Origin: Plotosus lineatus
Lineage: Eukaryota; Chordata; Actinopteri; Siluriformes; Plotosidae
Length of the DNA stretch: 64,000 nucleotides
Assembly (NCBI GenBank): GCA_024760905.1
Contig: CM045729.1
Location: 51,358,080 to 51,422,079 of the forward strand
Reading direction: 5' to 3'
Positions 18,601-28,609 of the stretch are shown one piece after another. The position numbers were made by a program, and so were the translations under genes. How positions within the stretch are numbered: the stretch's first letter is position 1; each line of letters starts with the position of its first letter. The notes beneath the pieces were generated by a model, which was given only the letters and a program-made list of their open reading frames with translations, ran no database searches and was not told where the DNA came from.

Positions 18601-21600
18601 GTCTAACATGATGTGAGCAAGATGCATTTTATTACTTTTCAGTTTGAACCTGGCTTTTGCAAGCCACCCTGTCCATGTTGACAAAACGCCAGTTCAGCTG
18701 CTGTATGAGTATGGAGCTAAAACTGGCAGTTTGCCTGTTTACACGATGGAGGGAGAAGCAGGCGAGGCCCACCAACCGCTCTTCATCTTCAGTGTTACCA
18801 TTGTGGATATCACCTGTACAGGTCAGACTGGCACTTTTGCTCTAACAGCTTTCGGGTCAGGCTCATCATATACTTCACACACCGATGTTTCAGATTACGG
18901 AAAGGGAAGGATAACTACTTGTGTGATAAAAAACTTGGTGACTATTGTATGTCATTTCATGTTTCCACTGAGCGGTTTGTTTGAAATATTGCAGTGGGAG
19001 AGTGAGGTTTATAAGGAAGTATTTTACAAGGGTCTGTCTGTCTGTCTTCCTTTCGGCTTTTCCCCTTTTACTCGGGAGTCACCACAGCGAATCATCTGAT
19101 TTGCACGTTTGATGTAATTTTTGATATGTTAACATGTTGTGACATTAAAATGTCTCCTAAGACCCTACAATCATGGCGAGGCTACTCTTCAACAAGTCAC
19201 TTTTGTGTTCTGTGAAATGTTGATTAAAACAATGTTGTCATATCATGCCATTAAAATATCTCTTGGGATCCTGAAATCATGCCTGAAGGGATTAGGTTTG
19301 ATGAGATGGGATGGTGGGCTTCAACAAGTGACAAAAGGAGGGATATTTTATTGTTTTCTGAAATGTCATTCGCTTTAACCCTAAGGAGCCATCTTGCATT
19401 TCCAAGATGACAAAAAAAAACCCTCAGTTAATTTATCTGACTTAAATTTTGGCTGAAACTGCAGATGAGCAAACGGTACAGCTTGCTTGTATTATATATT
19501 TTGTTAGGTCTTTCTGGTTAGAATCATTAAAACAACAAATTTTATCTACTAGACAAATTTAAAACAAGCAAACAGAAGACTCACTTTACAATATACAGTG
19601 GTACCTCATGAAATGATTCTGTTCCAGAGCTTTTTTTATAACCTGCATTTTTCGTAAGTTGAACCGCATTTTACATATAAAACGTGTGATTCGTTCCAAG
19701 GCTCCCAATACTACCCCCTAAACCCTTGAAAATTTATAAAAGCATACCTTTTAAGACTTTCATCTGCTTCAGTGTCATACTGATGGTAGACGGGTTTGGC
19801 CATATTCCTTTGTGATATCACTCAAGCCCATTTCTTCTTCTCATTCGCACTGGAAAGCACACGCATGTGTGCGTGCACACGCACACATTTCTTCTTAGCA
19901 GAGTTATAATCTTACAAATGTTTATTGAAAGTTAAAAGCCCGAGTCAAGAAATAAAGCATAAAACAACGGTAACTCTGTACTTTACACGAAAAGCATCAT
20001 GGTGCATTCAGCTCTATAATAGGCAATGGGAGGTATATGCATCATTCCTCCTAGGCAATGGGATCCCTGTCCAAGGTGGTGTCAGGTGGAACTGTCCAAG
20101 ATGTCGCTCGAGTGAAGGTGACATGAACGACAGCTCAGTTGTTAGCCAATGGGAGGTCAGCGGGGCAGGATGTTTAAATGTCATTGATGGGAGAGCAGCT
20201 CGTGCATTGTTTGAATGGTGTGGTTTAATGTTTGAATTTTTAAGATGGCGCTTTCGTTACGTGAACTTGTTTCGTATGCTGAGACAAAAAGTTTAGGAAA
20301 ATGTTTTTTGTAACCTGAATTTTTCGTTTGGTGAGACTTTCGAAAGGTGAGGTACCACTGTATTCTAATATTAGTAGTCCTTATTTTTTTTGTTGTTTAC
20401 ATTGTTTGTTTATAGGCCAAGGTTCTTCTAAAAAAGCTGCAAAACAGGAGGCTGCAGTGGCGGCTTTGAAAATGCTGGATTTAAATACTAAGAATGGGTG
20501 AGTGCACGTAAAATTCCAGTTTCAGAGTTATGACTGTCATACTCAATACTTCTATTAAACACAATATTTATTTTAGATTTTGATGTGTCTTAAGTTATGA
20601 TTTATTCCAGAAGTTGTGCAAGCAACTACTGTTGGCAATTTGTGAGAAATGTTGAATAGCATTTTAAATATATAGTGTTATGCTTATCAGTAACTCTCTC
20701 TATACAGTATATCTCTTCCTATTACAGTTGATTTTTTGACTTGTAGATTAGTAGTACTGTATCAGTGCTTATGAGGGAGGGAATTTAAATGTGAGAAACA
20801 CTACTACAGGAATAAAGTGATGAAAGAATATACAAAATGTATATACTTCATAGAAAAGAATCACTTCCTTCATAATGTTCATAGTTTAATACTTTTTTGA
20901 ATAAAAATGAACTATGAAATGGAAACAGAAATGGTTAAAGTTGGGATCTTTCCTTGTTCCAGAGAGCTATCTTCCTGCAGGTTTTATCCCCAACCAAACT
21001 AACAAACCTTTTACCTGAACAATAATTTTTCAAGGCAATAACCAGATGGTCAGATGTGAAACATTAAGGTTGGAGCCAAAGTCTTCAGGAAGGTAGCTCT
21101 ACAGGAACAGGGTAGGTGACCGCTTAGTCACCCCACCTGGAACCCCCCCCCCCCCCCAATGTGTTTCGTTTCCCCACCTCTTTGCATTGATTACAGCTTA
21201 ATTACATCTCAAACATTTTTTGCTGTTTGCTGAGGTACTGTTGTGGTTTTGTTTTATGCACTGCTGTCTTCAATTAATTCCAAAGATGCTTTTATAGGGT
21301 TTGGGCTCTGATGAATCCACTTAAGGACATTTCGCCCTTTTCTCCTTCAGTCACTGTGTGGCCAACTTTAAGTTATCATGTTTGAAGGTGAACCTTCTTC
21401 TCATTGATTATGCCGCCAATCCATTTGACACGTGCCAATGGAGGGTAACAGATTTTACTCAGGAATTTGACAATGTTTCGGCCCATTTTTCCTTTAGTCT
21501 TGATAGGTGCCCTGGTCCTTGCTACAGCGAAATGCTACCATCTCTATGGTTTACGGTACGCATGGTGTTTTTGGATGGTAAGCTGTATTTGGCCTTTTGA

Positions 21601-24600
21601 CAGAGAAACGATTTGGTACTGAGGCCAGAGAGTTTGATTTTGGTCTCATCTGACCACAACACTTTTTTTTTTTTTTTTTTTTTCCCCCCCATTTGACCTC
21701 TGAATCCTGTATTTTTAAAAAGCCACATGTTCATTGGCAAAAAATCCTGTAACTGCTTCAAAGATGCTATAAGCCTTTTGGTCACCACTTTGACCAGATT
21801 CCTTTTCACTTTTCCATCCAGTTAGGAAGGATGGCCTCATCGTTTGATTATTGATTTAATGTATTTCCAAGGATAAAGTCTTTGAATATTTTTTTGTATC
21901 CATCTACTTGCGCTTGTGCACGTTATCCCTGAGATCTTTTGATGGTTTCTTGCCAGGTAGGTTTGATCGTTGCCTTCAGTTACACAACCAAGCACTGCAA
22001 TGTTCTGGGAATAGATGTTTTATGCTGAACTAATCAGAATGATTATGGTTGATCACGGGTGGAAGCCAGTTATCTTGGTGTGCAATTGAAAAAGTGATTA
22101 GTTACATCTGTTAAAGTTTACAAGTATTTTTGCGAAAGGCTGCTACATTAACCACCTCAGTGATTCTGGTTTATTATTTTTTTTCTGAGCTGTTGCTGAT
22201 AAATATTTTAATTGGCTGTTAAGTTGCATTAATTAAATACACAATGAAAAAAATATTCTGCCTTCATCTTAGACTGCAAAAAACCCCCCACAAAATGGGA
22301 ATATTTTTGAAGGGAGATTTTCTATAGAAGGAACTAAATTATGAACGTACATTTAGAATTTGAATAGTAAATCTTGGCTTTTGGCTACTATAGCTGTGTT
22401 ATGAATAAATTAGGCAATTGCTATTGCTAATTTGACAATTAATTTTACTAAAACTATAAATGATTACTTAAAGCTTGATATATGTTTAGTTGGTGATGGA
22501 ATAAACAAAGTTGCATTTTGCTTTGACATACTGTAAATTAAGGATGGTCAATACTATTTTGAATTTCTGCTCTGGCAGCTGTGGCCCTGACCAGAGTGCC
22601 GTGGTTTCACCTGCATTTCTCATTTCTTTCAAAGCCTTGAAAATCTAAAAATGGAAAATAATGGCTGTGGTGAAGTAAATGAGCCACCTAATCCAGTAGG
22701 AATACTACAGGTAATAAATTATTAGTTTCTCCAAGGAATACTGCATGCAGTGTTTGAGTAAATGTTAATCAGGTGTTCATTTTCTAGATAGAACTGTGTC
22801 TGTTTTGCAGGAGCTGGCGATGCAGAGATCCTGGTGTCTACCAGAATACAGAGTATGTTTAGAATCAGGTCCAGATCATCAGAAAGAGTTTACAGTGAAT
22901 TGCCGCTTGGAAACGCTCTCAGAAAAAGGTTTGTCGCCATCATTATAATAGTGTATATTTTCTGGCCAGTGTATATATGGTATATTCACAAGAAAAAAAA
23001 CCCAACGAACTTGAGGCATGAATTAAAGCCCATGCCATTATGATTTGCATCATATAAATGCTGAAAAAAAATCTCCATTTGGAAAGCGTATTAAACAAGA
23101 GGAATCGGTGTAAATACAGGGCTACTTTGCGCTTCAATTCATGCGGCTTCAGTGCATCGCATTTTTAAAAAAAATAAGTACAGTAGGCCCTTGACATTCA
23201 CGGGGGTACGGTTCCGAGCCCTCCCGCGAATCGAGATAATCTGCGAGCTCTTTACACGGAAGTAAAACCCCATGTATGACGTCACATGCGCGAATGAGCA
23301 GCCGGCAGTAAAATACTATATCTATTACATGCACTAAAATATGCTTCTTAAACACATTCTACAGACAGTCTTACTCATTAATACAGTATTAATGTAGTAA
23401 AATATAGTAATGGTTAAGAAAAACTTTTCAATTTTGTACTGTGATGTTTAGTAATAAAATATATAAACGTTATACAGCATATACTGTTGTAAAGCACTCG
23501 TTTTAAAGTCTTTTTCAATTATCCCAGTACAGTACCTCAGTTAATTCTTAATGTTTATGCGTGAGATTTTATGTTCTGAAGCATGTTTAACAAATGATAC
23601 CAAAAAGGATAAACTTTATTATGCTTCATGTCTTGGGAATTAGGAGCTCAATGCTAGCGGTTAGCAGCTAGGCCCAGGCTTAGCTCTGAGAGGCTTGGTT
23701 AGCACTTCCCGCCATACTATAATACATACATACTTCCGGCCATACGTAATACCCCTTCCCGCCTTGGCTTCTTTGTTAGCCGGGATGCATCTAGCAGAGC
23801 TAGTATGCTATGGAGCCACATCCCGGCGAACAAGCCAAGTTCAGCGTGCTTAGTTATAACTTTAACAGTGTATAACTAAGCAGAGCTAACATGCTTACTG
23901 TAGGCAGCGAGCCGCATCCCAGCTAACAAAGAAGCTGAGGCAAGAAGTGGCCGAACGACGACTCCGGCGCTTGGGATAGCAGGGGATGAAGGCCGTGTAG
24001 CCGGCTGGTATAATCGCCTTATCGGGTGTACTCTCCTCGAGCCATGTTTCACAGAAACACAGTCCTGTAGATCCCTCTGCGCTGCAATCTGAACATGAAG
24101 CTCGTCCATCTTTTTTCGCAGGGACTGAACATTTTCAAGTAGTATGGCCGGAAGTGCTAACCAAGCCTCTCGGAGCTCTGGGCTTAGCTGCTAGCATGGA
24201 GCTCCGTAGCATAGAATAGATAGAAGATAGATTCTTGCATGCTTAGTTGCCCGAAGCTTCTCATAGAGGAGCATAGTGCAAAACATGAACAAACAAATTA
24301 AAACTAACAAAGAAACAATTTGACTCTGAGAACTCTGCGACGTCGCCCTCTGGGCAGTGCCATCTTGGACACGTTACTCCAACTTCAATGTAAAAGGACA
24401 TGAAGAGTACTGTTGAACATAGGGGGAGGGGGAGCTTAATAAAAAATGTTTAATAATGGTTTAATTAATAAATGTTAATAAAATGGGTTCATAATTTTTT
24501 TTCTTTTACTTTTAACCCATTTCATACAAAATTGGTGTACTTTTATCATTTTTAAAGGGTTTATGGGGTAGTCTTGGGAGCCTTGGAACGAATCAGGTGT

Positions 24601-27600
24601 TTAACATGTAAGATGCGCCCCCTACTGACGAAACTCCCTCGTGACGAAAAAGGCTCTGGAGCCGATTAATTTCGTATGTATGGGGCCGACGGTATTCATC
24701 AAATTAAAAATTAAGGAAATTAAGGAAGAATGGGGGAGAATTAAGGAAAATGCCACAAAAACAAAAAACCCTATACCATCAAAAAACAATCCAAAATCTC
24801 CAATCAAAACTACTGACATTGTTTTAAGGTGCACATCTGTGTGTGAGCACATGTATGTGTGTAGTCTTCTTCTCATGCAATGCCATCTGTTTGTGTGTAT
24901 TTATATTTACTTACATCTTGTTATTTTTTAATGTTTGTTATAATAAGCATTTATAGCATTGAATATGTATTTATTGATATTATATACACATACATGTATG
25001 TATACGTCAGTCACGGGGGTTGATCCTACTTTGTGGATTCCGACAGTCGCGTGGGGATCTCTGTCCCAATTAACCGTGGAAAGTAAGGGATCCCTGTATA
25101 TATTCTTAGGTGCAGTTGAATTTTAAATGTGGTTATGTAAAATTGTGCATAAGTTAATGTTTGTGAGTGGCTATGTGTTTACATAAGTTGCAAGTGTCAA
25201 AAAAATGTGAACCCTCCAACACAAAGCCATGTTATGTTTAGAGGAAACCCCCCCCCCCCCAAAAAAATCTTATCAACACTTAGTTTGGAATTTCCATCAT
25301 TACAGGCCAAAGTACATGATTCCTACAGTATATCAGTATTCAAGCCCCCACCCCTCACAAATGTCTTTCCTGTAAATAAACTTCTGTCTATCTTAAACTA
25401 TTTCCCTTTGTAGCATGTGGCCACAGACATTTCCTTTTTGCACAATTTGAACAATTTTGAAAAATTTGATCCATCAAATTTGATCTTTATTTGGTGAACA
25501 TCTCCTGCAGTCCGTGGAAATATATCCAAGAACATGTCTGTTCGGGGGGATGGCAGAGAATGCAGTTTAAAGCATGAATCTGATTAAAAGGGTGCAGCTT
25601 TCAAATCAGTCATGCAAAATAAACCTGTACTTGACTTCACTTCATGTAGCATAATCTGCGCTGAGCATGTTCCAACTGAAGGATATTCAAGAAACTTTGT
25701 GTAAATTGAAATTTCTCTACGATAGATGTTTCAAAGTTCATAATGGCTTTTAGAGTATTGATTCTGCTTCGGAGAAATTTTTGGGACATCTGTATGTAGT
25801 ATTTCCTTTTTTGATTTGTCTCAATCTAGGTAAAAAATTGTCTATCAAAAAGATTTAATTTAAAAGCATTTTTAGAACATCAGCCTATGTGACAGGTTTA
25901 GTGCAGGTGGGTCACCTGTACCAAATTGTATAGTAATTGTTTGAGTCGTGTAACACTTCAAATCTTTTCATCGTTGTGAACACCACTGCTCATCGCTAAT
26001 GAACAACACATCTGGGTTAATAATGACAATGGAAAAGTGTTGGCGTGATATCCAGCATATTCTGCAGAGTAATAATCTGTGCTAAATTGTCCAATCAGGT
26101 ACGGGGAGCTCTAAAAAGAATGCCAGGAGGGCAGCAGCAGAAAAGATCTTGGAGAAACTGCAAAGTCTCTCGGGATCTACTGAGATTACATGGGTAAAAT
26201 GTATTCGTTTTCGGTATTAGTCAGTGCATTTTTATCCTTTTCTTAAACTCATTAACATCACTGAACGATTTAGATTTGCTGTCTGCTGTGTTTAATTCTC
26301 TGCAGAATCCAAAACCACATGTATACTTGGAGAGTCTGAGGAACTCAAACTCGGAGAAGATTTCTTCATTAAGACGGAATCCACTCAGCATTCCCAACAC
26401 GGACTATGTACAGATGATGCTGGAGTTATCTCAGGAGTTTGGCTTTGAGGTCACGTATTTTGATATAGGTAAGTTTATTCTCCCCCTCCCCCACCCTCAT
26501 ACACACACACACACACCACACATACTAGTCCTTCTCAAAAAATTTGCATATTGTGATAGTTCATTATTTTCTGTAATGTACTGATAAAAATTAAACGTTC
26601 ATATATTTTAGATTCATTGCACACCAACTGAAATATTTCAGGTCTTTTATTGTTTTAATACTGATGATTTTGGCATACAGCTCATGAAAACCCAAAATTC
26701 CTATCTCAAAAAATTAGCATATCATGAAAAGGTAGTCTAAACGAGCTATTAACCTAATCATCTGAATCAACCAATTAATTCTAAACACCTGCAAAAGATT
26801 CCTGAGGCTTTCAAAAACTCCCAGCCTGGTTCATTACTCAAAACCGCAATCATGGGTAAGACTGCCGACCTGACTGCTGTCCAGAAGGCCATCATTGACA
26901 CCCTCAAGCAAGAGGGTAAGACACAGAAAGAAATCTCTGAGCGAATAGGCTGTTCCCAGAGTGCTGTATCAAGGCACCTCAGTGGGACGTCTGTGGGAAG
27001 GAAAAAGTGTGGCAGAAAACGCTGCACAACCAGAAGAGGTGACCGGACCCTGAGGAAGATTGTGGAGAAGGGCCGATTCCAGACCTTGGGGGACCTGTGG
27101 AAGCAGTGGACTGGGCTACAGGTGCCGCATTCCCCAGGTCAAGCCAGTTTTGAACCAGAAACAGTGGCAGAAGCGCCTGACCTGGGCTACAGAGAAGCAG
27201 CACTGGACTGTTGCTCAGTGGTCCAAAGTACTTTTTTCAGATGAAAGCAAATTTTGCTTGTCATTGGGATATCAAGGTGCCAGAGTCTGGAGGAAGACTG
27301 GGGAGAAGGAAATGCCAAAATGCCTGAAGTCCAGTGTCAAGTACCCACAGTCAGTGATGGTCTGGGGTGCCATGTCAGCTGCTGGTGTTGGTCCACTGTG
27401 CTTTATCAAGGGCAGGGTCAATACAGCTAGCTATCAGGAGATTTTGGGGCACTTCATGCTTCCATCTGCTGAAAAGTTTTATGGGGATGAAGATTTTCAT
27501 TTTTCAGCACGACCTGGCACCTGCTCACAGTGCTAAAACCACTGGGAAATGGTTTACTGACCATGGTATTACTGTGCTCAATTGGCCTGCCAACTCTCCT

Positions 27601-28544
27601 GACCTGAACCCCATAGAGAATCTGTGGGATATTGTGAAGAGAAAGTTGAGAGACACCAGACCCAACACTGTGGATGAGCTTAAGGCCACTATCGAAGCAT
27701 CCTGGGCCTCCAGAACACCTCAGCAGTGCCACAGGCTGATTGCCTCCATGCCACGCCGCATTGAAGCAGTCATTTCTGCAAAAGGATTCCCGACCAAGTA
27801 TTGAGTGCATAACTGAACATAATTATTTGAAGGTTGACTTTTTTGTATTAAAAGCACTTTTTTGCCAAAATTATCAATATCAAAACAACAAAAGGCTTGA
27901 ACTACTTCAGTTGTGTGTAATGAATCTAAAATATATGAAAGTCTAATGTTTATCAATACATTACAGAAAATAATGAACTTTATCACAATATGCAAATTTT
28001 TTTAGAAGGACAGTATATGCATGCTCTGCCCTGCTAATCTGGGGCTGTAGAACTCGCATCACAAGCATTTTCAGTTGTTAAAAATCAATATGGTTTCATA
28101 AGTGAGAAGCTGACTTTGAAATTCTTTGTTAGATTTTTTTTCCCCCAAAAGAAAACAACTTTATAAGCTCTCAAAAACAACAGACCTTGGCTTTGGTATG
28201 TTTTATGAGTAGATATCACATGTGCCTAGAAGTGTACAATGCTTTTGGAATTGAATTTATATGTTCAAAAGTCTTATGGAGCTCGTGGATGGTTATGATG
28301 TTGGTTTTTCTTTTTAAGTAATGCTTTTAAAATGAGGAGCATGCTACAGAACTTCATGCATACTGTATATTTGTTCTGTGTTTCAGATGAACTTACAGGA
28401 AATGGGCAGTACCAGTGTTTGGCTGAGTTGTCTACCGTGCCAGTTACAGTATGTCATGGTACAGGAATCTCCTGCAGTAACGCACATAATGATGCAGCTC
28501 ACAGTGCTTTACAGTACATTAAGATTTTGGCCAGCTCCAAATAA
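15615..28544 (+). CDS. prkra: PRKRA / PACT, dsRNA-binding activator of PKR and Dicer partner
   Basis: Cytoplasmic double-stranded-RNA-binding protein that in mammals partners Dicer/TRBP and activates PKR under stress. Eight exons give exactly 885 nt (294 aa, against 313 aa in human). Three dsRBDs are visible: dsRBD1 ([12 protein letters not shown] ... [14 protein letters not shown]), dsRBD2 ([15 protein letters not shown] ... [16 protein letters not shown]) and dsRBD3 ([20 protein letters not shown] ... [20 protein letters not shown]). dsRBD1 and dsRBD2 keep the RNA-binding KK-A-(K/R) motif; dsRBD3 lacks it, as in PACT and [12 protein letters not shown] and [11 protein letters not shown] mark PACT rather than TRBP. 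The convergent osbpl6 neighbour matches the human PRKRA-OSBPL6 order and supports the name. Confidence 0.93.
16743..16895. repeat. Local tandem duplication, period about 101 bases
   Basis: Two units: TTGGTACCATCAGTCTTTGG...TCTACTATGGTTTGAGG, then TTGGAACCATCAGTTGTGGG...TCTACTATGGTTTTAGC. In the first prkra intron. The rest of 15.8-17.1 kb shows no recognised element apart from a T-run at 16541-16569. Confidence 0.75.
17178..17430 (+). repeat. SINE, L2-tail type, 5' truncated
   Basis: Body from CCCCAGTGCAGCTAACTGGG through GCTGACTTTCGTTAAG, tail CTTAATTAGGATTGAATGG and a GAATGA repeat. First prkra intron. Confidence 0.8.
18643..18821 (+). CDS. prkra: prkra exon 2, dsRBD1 first part
   Basis: Acceptor TTACTTTTCAG, donor TACAG|GTCAGA. 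It encodes [20 protein letters not shown] and [13 protein letters not shown], helix 1 and the beta sheet of dsRBD1. Confidence 0.93.
19029..19113 (-). repeat. SINE type A tail only (5' truncated)
   Basis: Reverse complement of the type A 3' tail: CTGTCTTCCTTTCGGCTTTT, ACTCGGGAGTCACCACAGCG, AATCATCTGATTTGCACG. 5'-truncated insertion in the second prkra intron. Confidence 0.8.
19596..20360. mobile_element. Pogo/Tigger-type MITE
   Basis: Ends CAGTGGTACCTCATGAAATG and AAAGGTGAGGTACCACTG, inverted and flanked by TA. The inner part shares TTTTTATAACC and TTCGTAAGTTGAACCGCATT with the TIR region of related elements. No intact frame. In the prkra intron just upstream of exon 3. Confidence 0.85.
20416..20497 (+). 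CDS. prkra: prkra exon 3, dsRBD1 helix 2
   Basis: Acceptor TTTATAG, donor AATGG|GTGAGT. It encodes [20 protein letters not shown], the KK-AK RNA-backbone-binding helix of dsRBD1. Confidence 0.93.
21200..22150 (-). mobile_element. Tc1-like transposon relic
   Basis: In reverse it reads [18 protein letters not shown], the first catalytic Asp motif (SDE/T) of Tc1 transposases, and carries the phrase TTTTGGTCTCATCTGACCAC on the plus strand. A T-run sits inside at 21661-21683. Borders not resolved. Confidence 0.6.
22635..22710 (+). CDS. prkra: prkra exon 4, inter-domain linker and start of dsRBD2
   Basis: Acceptor TTTCTTTCAAAG, donor CTACAG|GTAATA. It encodes [20 protein letters not shown], then VGILQ. 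An upstream candidate acceptor (CTGGCAG near 22580) would run into TAA, so this one was chosen. Confidence 0.8.
22811..22928 (+). CDS. prkra: prkra exon 5, dsRBD2 core
   Basis: Acceptor TTTTGCAG, donor AAAAAG|GTTTGT. It encodes [20 protein letters not shown], then [14 protein letters not shown]: helix 1 end and beta sheet of dsRBD2. Confidence 0.92.
23117..25096. mobile_element. Pogo-type MITE interrupted by another element
   Basis: Outer ends CAGGGCTACTTTGCGC and AAGTAAGGGATCCCTG with TA on both sides. The uninterrupted relatives at 30695-31086 and 44203-44946 show that GCTTCAGTGCATCGC...TATTCATC is normally contiguous. Here 1.5 kb is inserted between the halves. Confidence 0.8.
23181..24692. 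mobile_element. Nested Tigger-type element with foldback core
   Basis: Starts CAGTAGGCCCTTGACATTCA after TA and ends GGGGCCGACGG before TA. The right 260 bases match the right end of the element at 13056-14148. The core holds a large inverted repeat (23643-23720 against 24137-24209, and 23753-23787 against 23914-23952). Inside that, minus strand 23960-24109 reads [17 protein letters not shown], resembling the start of a LINE endonuclease. Confidence 0.65.
26099..26193 (+). CDS. prkra: prkra exon 6, dsRBD2 helix 2
   Basis: Acceptor CCAATCAG, donor CATGG|GTAAAA. It encodes [20 protein letters not shown], then [12 protein letters not shown]. The KK-AR-AA motif of dsRBD2 is intact. Confidence 0.93.
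26306..26468 (+). CDS. prkra: prkra exon 7, linker and dsRBD3 first part
   Basis: Acceptor TTCTCTGCAG, donor ATATAG|GTAAGT. It encodes [20 protein letters not shown], then [11 protein letters not shown] Tc1 element starts 57 bases after the donor. Confidence 0.93.
26525..28013 (+). mobile_element. Tc1-like transposon, complete ends, deletion and frameshift
   Basis: Inverted ends CTAGTCCTTCTCAAAAAATT and TTTTTTTAGAAGGACAG flanked by TA. The transposase N-terminus is intact from ATG 26852 ([20 protein letters not shown], helix-turn-helix with [17 protein letters not shown]). About 54 bases are missing at 27110 (KQWTG joins YRCRIP), and an extra T near 27495 shifts the frame before FQHDLAPAH. 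The third residue (NPIENLWD) remains. In prkra intron 7, same strand. Confidence 0.94.
28387..28544 (+). CDS. prkra: prkra exon 8, dsRBD3 second part and stop
   Basis: Acceptor GTGTTTCAG. It encodes [20 protein letters not shown], then [20 protein letters not shown] and [12 protein letters not shown] before a TAA stop. No KK-AK motif, as expected for the protein-interaction dsRBD3. Confidence 0.94.
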
Positions 28545-28601
28545 TCACGGGCTTAATCTTCTAGTCCCTGCTGCTTAGATCAGCTATAAGTTAACAATCA
28601 A

Positions 28602-28607
28602 AATAAA
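28602..28607 (+). terminator. prkra poly(A) signal AATAAA
   Basis: Canonical AATAAA 57 bases after the prkra stop, giving a very short 3'UTR if used. No other AATAAA is nearer. Confidence 0.6.
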
Positions 28608-28609
28608 TG

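Noticed and set aside
19925..20296. 123-codon plus-strand frame
   Set aside because: It lies fully inside a Tigger-type MITE with TA-flanked inverted ends and shows no transposase similarity.
22580..22634. Longer prkra exon 4 starting at the CTGGCAG acceptor
   Set aside because: In the required phase it reads to a TAA within the exon, whereas TTTCAAAG at 22634 keeps the frame.
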